Shown here one piece after another: positions 7,379 through 12,774 of a stretch of 12,774 bases of DNA; positions within the stretch are counted from its first letter, which is position 1, and every line of letters starts with the position of its first letter. The notes beneath the pieces were generated by a model. That model saw only the letters and a list, made by a program, of their open reading frames with translations, was not told the DNA's origin and did not search any database. Both the position numbers and the translations under genes were made by a program. Source of the DNA: DATJHM01 sp035493895 (GTDB lineage Bacteria; Chloroflexota; Ktedonobacteria; Ktedonobacterales; Ktedonobacteraceae); the NCBI GenBank assembly GCA_035493895.1, contig DATJHM010000292.1, positions 1 to 12,774 of the forward strand, in the 5' to 3' direction.

Positions 7379-8359
7379 TTATGGGTGTGGCTCTTCTCCC
7401 AGGGCGATCAGCTCGTCTTCGATCTCTTGCCAGATCGCCAGTTCGACTTCAGGGCTCGAGGCAGGTTGTCGCTGATTGATCATACGGGCGGTAACGCGCT
7501 GACGGAAATTTGCGAGGAGGGGACGTTGCCGTTGCGGGTCAGGCAACGGTCGTAGCCCAATCTGCTGTGGAGGATAAAAATCCTTGGGGTCGAATGCCAG
7601 GGCGATGAGGTCACTGAAGATCGAAAGCAGCTCCAGACGCTGCTGCGAGAAATAGCCAACCTGTGTACTTGAGGCAAGGAGACAGCCTGCAATGCGATTG
7701 TAGCAGCGAATTGGTTGAGCGGCGGCGCTCATCTCATACTTATCCTGATAGGCAGGGAAGGACGTACTTTTGCGCAGATCTGGATCGCTGACGACGTGGC
7801 GTTCTTCAACGGCATAGCCGCACATCGACTCCAGGCCGAGGAAAAGCACATCATGTTCAAGGTCTGCGCTCCAGGGAGGGGAGCCTTTCCCGGCACGCTC
7901 GCGCAAGCTGCGCACCTTGCCATCGACAGAACGCGGTGGCATGCATTGGACCAGTTTGACGGCCATGCCCAGCCCATTCGGGTCGAGCTGAGAGAGTGCC
8001 TCTTTCAGGATAACCTCACTCAGACGCCAGAAGCGCATAGTATCGCTGGCCAGGGTGCGCAGATTGAGCACATACGCAAAAAAGGTGGCAGGAATCGAGG
8101 TGGTATGCTCTTCTGCCAGCCAGATGCGTAGTTCGGGATAGCTCTGTTCCAGGGCTTCAAACAATGCCTGCCGTTGATGAGGATACACAGCCTGTACCAG
8201 GTGCAGCAGATGTGGACGCTGCGGTTTCGATTCGCCACTGGCCCAGCGGGACAGCGTCATACTCGTCACGCCAAGCGCTAAGGAGAGGCGTTGACGTTCC
8301 GCGGGTGAGCGAATAATCGTTTGCAAAATAGCTTGCCAGGGAGGTGGAGAAGTATTCAT
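7379..8359 (-). CDS. HTH + GAF-like transcriptional regulator
   Basis: A 326-residue protein starting at ATG 8359, chosen because AAAGGAG lies six bases upstream (8366-8372 on this strand); the frame extends to 8407 but has no comparable ribosome site there. Residues about 20-50 form a Cro/CI-type helix-turn-helix (RLSLALGVTSMTLSRWASGE), followed by a helical linker. Residues about 140-270 look like a diverged GAF sensor domain (VGYFSQQRLELLSIFSDLIALAF near its end). A polar tail follows. Likely a cytoplasmic regulator that combines DNA binding with signal sensing; ligand and targets unknown. It converges on the response regulator gene with 46 bp between the stops and has its own promoter. 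Confidence 0.72.
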   Translation of the reverse strand: MNTSPPPWQAILQTIIRSPAERQRLSLALGVTSMTLSRWASGESKPQRPHLLHLVQAVYPHQRQALFEALEQSYPELRIWLAEEHTTSIPATFFAYVLNLRTLASDTMRFWRLSEVILKEALSQLDPNGLGMAVKLVQCMPPRSVDGKVRSLRERAGKGSPPWSADLEHDVLFLGLESMCGYAVEERHVVSDPDLRKSTSFPAYQDKYEMSAAAQPIRCYNRIAGCLLASSTQVGYFSQQRLELLSIFSDLIALAFDPKDFYPPQQIGLRPLPDPQRQRPLLANFRQRVTARMINQRQPASSPEVELAIWQEIEDELIALGEEPHP

Positions 8360-8433
8360 CCAGAACTCCTTTGTCAGAACCTCGTGACCGTGCGTATTCA
8401 TGGACATCTAGAATTGCCGGGCTGTGCGCTAGT

Positions 8434-8462
8434 ATAATAGCAGATAGAAATATTTGCGTCAA
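8434..8462 (-). promoter_or_regulatory. Promoter of the HTH/GAF gene
   Basis: On the minus strand: TTGACG (8462-8457), a 17-bp spacer and TATTAT (8439-8434). Both hexamers are one base from consensus. The expected transcript start is about 65-70 bases before the ATG at 8359. Confidence 0.7.
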
Positions 8463-8546
8463 ATATAACTTGAGATGCGTTTTATTAAGAAAATACGTAA
8501 TAGAAAAGATTTACGTGATTTATATACAGGGAGCTGCTGCGTGGGA

Positions 8547-8608
8547 GAGAAGATAGGAATATCTGGTCAGGTGGTAAGCGATTGGGGGAGAAGATAGGAA
8601 TATCTGGT
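8547..8608. promoter_or_regulatory. Two identical palindromic boxes (operator-like)
   Basis: A 21-bp direct repeat occurs at 8547-8567 and 8588-8608, exactly 41 bp apart. Each copy contains AGATA-GGAA-TATCT, an inverted repeat with a 4-bp spacer. A 41-bp period is close to four helical turns, so two dimers would sit on the same DNA face. It lies 110-170 bp upstream of the receiver gene. A regulatory role is inference. Confidence 0.5.
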
Positions 8609-8719
8609 ACAGTATGCTATAGGGATAGAGATGAGGATGAAGACGTGAGAAACCATGAGCTATGAATGAACGTGGTAATGAGTGACAGGTGCGTATTGAG
8701 CATTGAAAGGTAGCGGGGG

Positions 8720-9097
8720 ATGTCAAAACGCGTAATGATCGTTGATGATAGCAGAGAAGTGCGTGAGATTGTGACTTTTGTGTTGCAGAGCAATGGTTTT
8801 GAGGTAGTGGAAGCTGCAAGTGGAGCACAATTACAGCAGTTTCTTACATCAGAGCAAGAAGAGCTACCCGATTTGATTATCTTAGATGTCATGATGCCAG
8901 GGGAAGATGGTTTCCATATCTGTAGTAGCTTGCGAACGAACGTATATACCAGGCATATTCCTGTCATGATCATTACCGCGCATGCAGAAGACATCTATCA
9001 GCGGATCAGTGTGGACCTGGGAGCAGCTTCGCACATGACGAAGCCATTTCATCCATTAGAGTTGGCGGAGCGTGTAAAGCAGCTGTTAGGTCAGTGA
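8720..9097 (+). CDS. Single-domain response regulator (CheY-like)
   Basis: 125 residues, a receiver domain only. Key residues present: D9/D10 and S11 (IVDDS), phosphoacceptor D56 (IILDVMMPGEDG), T87 with A88 (IITAH), and K108-P109 (TKPF). There is no output domain, so it should act by protein contact: chemotaxis-like signalling, phosphorelay, or stand-alone output to a diguanylate cyclase or kinase elsewhere. Start ATG 8720, with GAAAGG nine bases upstream. The closest histidine kinase is the one at 3551, but that has its own coupled regulator, so the partner cannot be assigned. Upstream lie two palindromic boxes. Confidence 0.92.
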   Translation: MSKRVMIVDDSREVREIVTFVLQSNGFEVVEAASGAQLQQFLTSEQEELPDLIILDVMMPGEDGFHICSSLRTNVYTRHIPVMIITAHAEDIYQRISVDLGAASHMTKPFHPLELAERVKQLLGQ

Positions 9098-9153
9098 AAC
9101 AGAGGAATGTCAGAGGTAATCGGCTCATAGCGCAAAATTGTGCAACAAACTAC

Positions 9154-9182
9154 TTGTCTCAGTGTAGAAAACTTGGTATCAT
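9154..9182 (+). promoter_or_regulatory. Probable promoter for the small membrane protein
   Basis: TTGTCT (9154-9159), a 17-bp spacer, TATCAT (9177-9182), about 50 bases before the start codon at 9234. Suggests this gene is transcribed separately from the receiver gene. Confidence 0.45.
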
Positions 9183-9233
9183 TACAAGCAAGAGCGTCCT
9201 GACGAGTTCCGAGTTCAAGGAAGCAGAGCGTCT

Positions 9234-9710
9234 ATGCCAAACAGATATGAACGTGAGATAGAAGAGATCTTGCGGAACCTGGAGCAGACAGAGCCGAAGC
9301 AAGGTCACGGGCAAAAACCGGGGAGGCCTCTCCATCGCAATCCTGTACCGAGGGGAACGAGGAGGGAGCGCCCAGCCATGATGCCACATTTTACTGTGGT
9401 TGAGTGGTTATTAAGTAGTGCAGTTTTGTGTGCGTTGGTTGCTGGTGGTTATGCTTACATTCTGCGTGAAGAGAGTCTATTTACGGGGGTTGTTGCAATA
9501 GTGACGGGGGGGATAGCGGTAGCGGGATTTGTGTGCCTGATACTGGTGGCGCTCTCGCAATTCCTGTTGCAGCCGCGTCGTCCGCGTTCGGTGAATTATG
9601 GGAACGTGACGATTACGCCCATGCGCCGTGGTTTTTTTGGGAATATAAGAACGCGTTGGAATTTATTCTGGATGAAGGTGCGTTATAGGCGCAAGGATGA
9701 TACGCGTTAG
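9234..9710 (+). CDS. Small two-helix membrane protein, unknown function
   Basis: 158 residues. It opens with a charged amphipathic stretch (MPNRYEREIEEILRNLEQ), then a Pro/Arg-rich linker (about 21-48), then two membrane helices (about 55-76 and 81-110) and a strongly basic tail ending RRKDDTR. The opening resembles small conserved membrane proteins found in Chloroflexota; I know of no assigned function. Start ATG 9234 with AAGGAAG upstream at 9218-9224. The internal ATG at 9378 would remove the N-terminal part and is less likely. It precedes the tRNA genes, which have their own promoter. Confidence 0.72.
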   Translation: MPNRYEREIEEILRNLEQTEPKQGHGQKPGRPLHRNPVPRGTRRERPAMMPHFTVVEWLLSSAVLCALVAGGYAYILREESLFTGVVAIVTGGIAVAGFVCLILVALSQFLLQPRRPRSVNYGNVTITPMRRGFFGNIRTRWNLFWMKVRYRRKDDTR

Positions 9711-9737
9711 GGGCAGGAAAATTGCCGTGCCAGATAC

Positions 9738-9766
9738 TTGACAGGGTAGAAGGAACATGATATAGT
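9738..9766 (+). promoter_or_regulatory. tRNA operon promoter
   Basis: Perfect -35 TTGACA (9738-9743), a 17-bp spacer and TATAGT (9761-9766), 12 bases before the mature tRNA-Pro 5' end at 9779. It is the strongest sigma-70-type promoter in the window and fits a stable-RNA operon. Confidence 0.85.
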
Positions 9767-9778
9767 TCAGTACGTCAA

Positions 9779-9851
9779 CGGGGTGTGGCGCAGTTGGTAG
9801 CGCGCCTGCTTTGGGAGCAGGAGGTCCGCGGTTCGAGTCCGCGCACCCCGA
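9779..9851 (+). tRNA. tRNA-Pro (TGG)
   Basis: A full cloverleaf is visible: acceptor CGGGGTG (9779-9785) pairs with CACCCCG, the D arm contains GCGC-AGTTGGTA-GCGC, the anticodon stem CCTGC/GCAGG encloses the loop TTTGGGA with anticodon TGG, and the T arm is CGCGG-TTCGAGT-CCGCG. The discriminator is A at 9851. CCA is not encoded. Four bases separate it from the next tRNA. Confidence 0.96.
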
Positions 9852-9855
9852 CTGT

Positions 9856-9927
9856 GCGGGAGTAACTCAGTGGTAGAGTTCCTGCCTTCCAAGCAGGCTG
9901 TCGCGAGTTCGAATCTCGTCTCCCGCT
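9856..9927 (+). tRNA. tRNA-Gly (TCC)
   Basis: Acceptor GCGGGAG (9856-9862) pairs with CTCCCGC (9920-9926); the anticodon stem CCTGC/GCAGG encloses CTTCCAA with anticodon TCC; the T arm is CGAG-TTCGAAT-CTCG. Discriminator T 9927. CCA is not encoded. Co-transcribed with tRNA-Pro and followed by a hairpin terminator. Confidence 0.96.
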
Positions 9928-9938
9928 TTTTGTTGTAG

Positions 9939-10017
9939 ATCGTTCCTCTCAAATGAGGCCAGAGGCCGCTTCAGAAGAAGCAGGCGGTATGGCGGCAAGA
10001 GGGGAACGATTTTTTTA
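9939..10017 (+). terminator. Rho-independent terminator of the tRNA operon
   Basis: The 5' arm ATCGTTCCTCTC (9939-9950) pairs with GAGGGGAACGAT (9999-10010), twelve pairs including one G-U, directly followed by a T-run (10010-10016). The inner part can form a second hairpin, GCTTC-AGAA-GAAGC (9968-9981). The total stem-loop is unusually long for a terminator. Confidence 0.75.
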
Positions 10018-10274
10018 TGGGAACCATGTGTACAACGACAGCCTGTCCCGATTTTGTGCATTGCCTCACCAAAATCTTCCTCTGTCGGTCCCCCCATCAC
10101 CTTTTTCTCTCTGGCTTCCGAAGACGCTGCCACGAGATCACAAGCGTGCCGATGACCACTGGCCAAACGAGCGCTTAAGCGTTATACTTCTGACAAAAGG
10201 ACGAGGGTCATGAGGCAGCGGAAGGAGATCTGTCGCATGTGATCTCTGGTTGCTTGGCTGACAAGGAGGAACAG
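10018..10274. other. Leader region of the mobile element
   Basis: About 260 bp between the tRNA terminator and the transposase start, no gene. It contains GACAG-C-CTGTC (10037-10047), GATTTTG-N13-CAAAATC (10050-10076), a 10-bp palindrome CGCTTAAGCG (10172-10181), a possible -10 box TATACT (10183-10188) without a clear -35, and a strong ribosome site AAGGAGG (10263-10269) before GTG 10275. Confidence 0.45.
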
Positions 10275-10904
10275 GTGGGAAACGGATTGAGGACACAAGC
10301 TCGACGGGTCTTGCTTCAGCAGGTGGCACCAGCCTATCACCGCTCATCAGGGTCCCAGAAGCAAGAGATCCTGGAGGAATTTGTGGCCGTCACCGGGTAT
10401 GCACGTAAATATGCCCAGTGGCTACTCAATCATGTCGAGGAAGTCTTTGCTACACCAACAGAGCTCCGCCGGAGGTATGGGCCAGAAGTCGAAGAAGCCT
10501 TGGTACTGGTTTGGAAAACGCTCAACCGGATTTGCGCGAAACGCTTGATCCCGTTCCTGCCAGATCTGCTCGAAACCCTGGAAGAGGAAGGGCATATCCA
10601 GCTCAGGAAGGAACACCAGAGCCTGCTGCTCTCGATGAGCGCAGCCACCGCAGACCGCCTCCTGCATGCTCATCGCTATACCCATCCTCATGGCCTTGCG
10701 ACCACCAAAGCCGGTCCATTGCTCAAGCAGCAGATCCCGATCCGCACCTACGCGCAGTGGGACGAGGCCAAGCCGGGCTTCCTGGAGGTCGATCTGGTGG
10801 CTCATTGTGGAGGGCGATTGCAGGGTGGTTGCCTCTACACGATCACGTTGACCGATGTCGCCACGGGGTGGACGGAATGTTTACCCTTGCTCAACCGGGG
10901 ATGA
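10275..10904 (+). pseudogene. rve-type DDE transposase, N-terminal part, TGA-interrupted
   Basis: The start is taken as GTG 10275 because AAGGAGG lies five bases upstream; an in-frame ATG at 10239 has no such site. The visible 209 residues contain the family's N-terminal region (ILEEFVAVTGYARKYAQWLLNH), a helical DNA-binding part (PEVEEALVLVWKTLNRICAKR) and the beginning of the RNase-H-like catalytic core with the first catalytic Asp, D173 (FLEVDLVAHCGG), then DVATGWTECLPLLNRG. It ends at a TGA (10902-10904). The same frame continues without a shift into the remaining catalytic residues, so this is a nonsense-interrupted gene and not a complete short one. A CGA (Arg) to TGA change would explain it by one base. 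Confidence 0.82.
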
Positions 10905-12774
10905 GAGGTGGTCCTAGCTGCTCTCCAGCGTGCCCGAACGCGCTTTCCGTTTCCCATCCTGGGGTTCGATACCGACAACGGTGGAGAATTTATCAATGAA
11001 GAGGTCGCAGCATATTGTGTGCGTGAGCAGATCACTTTCACACGAGGACGTCCGTATGAGAAACGGGACCAATGTTTCGTCGAGCAGAAAAATGGGGTCG
11101 TGGTACGACAGGTGGTGGGCCATGGTCGCCTGGCCGGGGAACATGCGTATCGACAACTGGACGAGCTGTATCGTGCTTTGCATTGGTATATCAATGCTTT
11201 TCAACCTTCGATGAAGCTGGTATCCAAACAGGTCGAAGGGAGAAAGATCCATCGGATCTACGACGCAGCCAAAACGCCGTTGCAACGGGTGTTGCTCTCC
11301 GGAGCGTTGTCTCCTGAAGAGCAGCAGGAACTGCGTGCCATTGGGAAAGCGTTTGACCCGCTTCGGCTTTTCCAGCAGGTCGAACAGTTGCAGCAGGCGA
11401 CTTTTTGCTGTGAAGCAAGCCGTTGCTCCGCCAGTCAACCCATGTTGCCGACCGCGCTGGTGCCCTTTGATCTGGCGGCATGCGCAGCGGAGCTGGTCTT
11501 GCTGGAGGGAAGCGAAACGGATGAGGTGCCCCCTGAGGAGCAGGAACGTGCGAGTGTCCTGGACTGGAGACGGACCAGTAAAGATCCGTTTGTTGGGCAA
11601 TGGGAGCAGATCCTCGCCTGGGTGCAGGCGAACCCGACGCGCAGCAGCGGGGACATCCTGCGGGAACTCCAATCCTTGTTTCCTGGACGCTATGAGCGCT
11701 CACATCTACGCACGCTGCAACGAGGGATGCGCAAGATCCGGGTGCAGGTGCTCCAAACGCATGAGGAGGCAAGATCACCAGAAGGATGGCAGGGAAACGT
11801 GCTTCAAGCTCAGCCAGCGCCTGAGAACCCGGTCTCTTTCTCGCCTCCCGCAAGCGTTGGTGCTCCCACCCCAGGTGAGCTGGGCACGCGTTCATCCGAC
11901 TCCCACCAGGGAGGAGCAGAATCGTCGGCACGTTCCACCGGGAAGGGGAGTGCTTGCGTACGTGCTTCCCAAGCTTCCCTGAAGCGCGAAGCAGCAGGCC
12001 AGATCATCCGGCGCTCCACCTCCGTCTCATCACAATCTGCTCGCCAGACGTCCTCGCGAGAGAAGGATCAGCGTCTGACGATTGAACGAGCAATCCAGCA
12101 GTATCTGCAAGCGCACCGTACCGTCGGACATCGCCCCAAAACCCTCGAATGGCATCAGATGGCGCTCGGTCATTTGCAACAGTATCTGCTGACCGAGTGT
12201 CACTTCCACCTCGTCAATCAGATCACGGCGGAGACCATGAAGAACTGGCTGGCGTCTGTGGCGCAGATCCCTACGACGAGAGGAGCACAGCGTTCGACCA
12301 GCAGGACCCAGACCTATGCGCGCTCGGCACGAGCGTTTTGCTGCTGGCTCGTCGAGCGAGGAACGCTCTCGTGCTCCCCCATGGATGAACAAGTATCTCC
12401 TCGGACCAGTGTTCCTCTCCCTCACTTCGTGTTGCCAGCGACCTTTGAGCAGGTGATGCGAGCCGGTTTTCCCCAGAAAGGGAAAGCGCGTGCGGCAAAG
12501 GGCACGGCTCTCCGTGATCAGGCGCTGCTCTGGGTGCTCTTTGAGACAGGCATCACCGTCTCTGAGATCTGTGCGCTACGAGTCGCCGACCTGGACCAAC
12601 ACATGGGTGTACTGCGTGTAAGGGGAAAGGGAGGTAAAGATCGCCAGTTGCCCCTGGGGCCAACCTGCATAAGCCACCTGCGTTCGTATCTGAAGCAGAT
12701 GGACTCGATGACCAGGAGAGGACTGGCCAGGAGAATGGCGGATGGATATCCGCTGTTTGGTGCCAGGGGGAAGC
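10905..12774 (+). pseudogene. Transposase C-terminal half fused to tyrosine recombinase (partial)
   Basis: This continues the frame of the transposase after the TGA and stays open for 623 codons to the window edge. First part: catalytic D234 (GFDTDNGGEFIN) and E270 (CFVEQKNG), numbered from GTG 10275; with D173 they form a DD35E triad. It continues through YINAFQPSMKLVSKQ and a C-terminal helical region to about 11770. Then comes a Ser/Pro/Ala-rich linker (about 11770-12060), and from about 12075 a tyrosine-recombinase core-binding domain (LTIERAIQQYLQAHRTV), a loop (about 12280-12370) and the start of the catalytic domain (LRDQALLWVLFETGITVSE, then VRGKGGKDRQLPLG with the expected catalytic Lys). 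At the first catalytic Arg position (12555-12557) there is Thr. The remaining catalytic motifs (HxxR, Tyr) lie outside the window. A separate start for the recombinase inside this frame cannot be excluded. Confidence 0.75.

Larger units (their letters stand above)
8408..8719. other. Intergenic region between divergent regulators
   Basis: No gene seen. It holds the minus-strand promoter of the HTH/GAF gene at its left end, an AT-rich middle (about 8463-8525) where I could not choose a promoter for the receiver gene, and the pair of palindromic boxes at 8550-8605. Confidence 0.5.
10027..12774 (+). mobile_element. Transposase/integrase element, right end outside window
   Basis: The element is inferred from the rve transposase-tyrosine recombinase frame and the palindromic sequences just left of it. 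The left boundary near 10027 (TGTGTACAACGACAG) is a guess from the position of the palindromes right after the tRNA terminator; the right end is not in the window, so terminal repeats and target duplication cannot be checked. Confidence 0.5.

Noticed and set aside
9767..10166. Minus-strand open frames with RFELATACLEGRNSTTELLP-like and GDEIRTRDSLLGRQELYH-like protein sequence
   Set aside because: These are the well-known false proteins obtained by translating the antisense strand of tRNA genes; the two tRNAs on the plus strand explain them fully.
10914..11982. Long open frames on the minus strand and in another plus frame over the transposase/recombinase region
   Set aside because: They overlap the frame that carries the DD35E triad and recombinase motifs, and their own sequences are Arg/Ser/Pro-rich shadows without motifs.

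Overview
The window reads as a piece of a chromosome from a multicellular-type Chloroflexota, most plausibly a Ktedonobacteria-like soil bacterium. This is inference: it rests on moderate GC, large repeat-rich intergenic regions, GAF-rich signalling proteins, an NtrC-type regulator and a DDE (rve) transposase of a style I associate with that group. No rRNA or other definitive taxon marker is present.

Layout. 1-422: non-coding, with four degenerate copies of a ~35 bp repeat and a small hairpin. 423-1715 (+): a CodA-type cytosine deaminase/amidohydrolase with a complete metal site. 1716-2555: about 840 bp without a credible gene but full of repeats: a 59-bp-period tandem array that runs into a perfect 34-bp inverted repeat, then three copies of a TGTAGGATA-type element. 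2556-3320 (-): an integral membrane protein with a pore-loop-like segment. 3551-5935 and 5932-7332 (+): a translationally coupled pair made of a soluble GAF-GAF-PAS histidine kinase and an NtrC-family AAA+ response regulator whose sigma-54-contact loop is strongly altered (YAFTDA instead of GAFTGA). 7379-8359 (-): an HTH + GAF-like regulator, convergent with the pair and carrying its own good promoter. 8720-9097 (+): a stand-alone CheY-like receiver preceded by two identical palindromic boxes. 9234-9710 (+): a small two-helix membrane protein. 9779-9927 (+): tRNA-Pro(TGG) and tRNA-Gly(TCC) behind a near-consensus promoter and ahead of a strong hairpin terminator. From about 10027 to the right edge: a mobile element.

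The most notable content is at the right end. One reading frame (frame of position 10275) stays open to the end of the window except for a single TGA at 10902. It encodes a DD35E rve-type transposase (D173, D234, E270 counted from GTG 10275), a ~100-residue Ser/Pro/Ala-rich linker and then a tyrosine recombinase (SAM-like core-binding domain plus the start of the catalytic domain). This looks like a transposase fused to a tyrosine integrase in one polypeptide. The TGA falls between the first and second catalytic Asp, so this copy is probably dead unless it is read through. The recombinase part also has Thr where the first catalytic Arg is expected, and the gene runs off the window.

Functional picture: 3551-9097 is a signalling neighbourhood (sensor kinase, AAA+ regulator, GAF-like/HTH regulator, single receiver) with no obvious metabolic target genes inside the window. 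The cytosine deaminase stands alone without a permease. The tRNA pair marks the boundary between host DNA and the mobile element.
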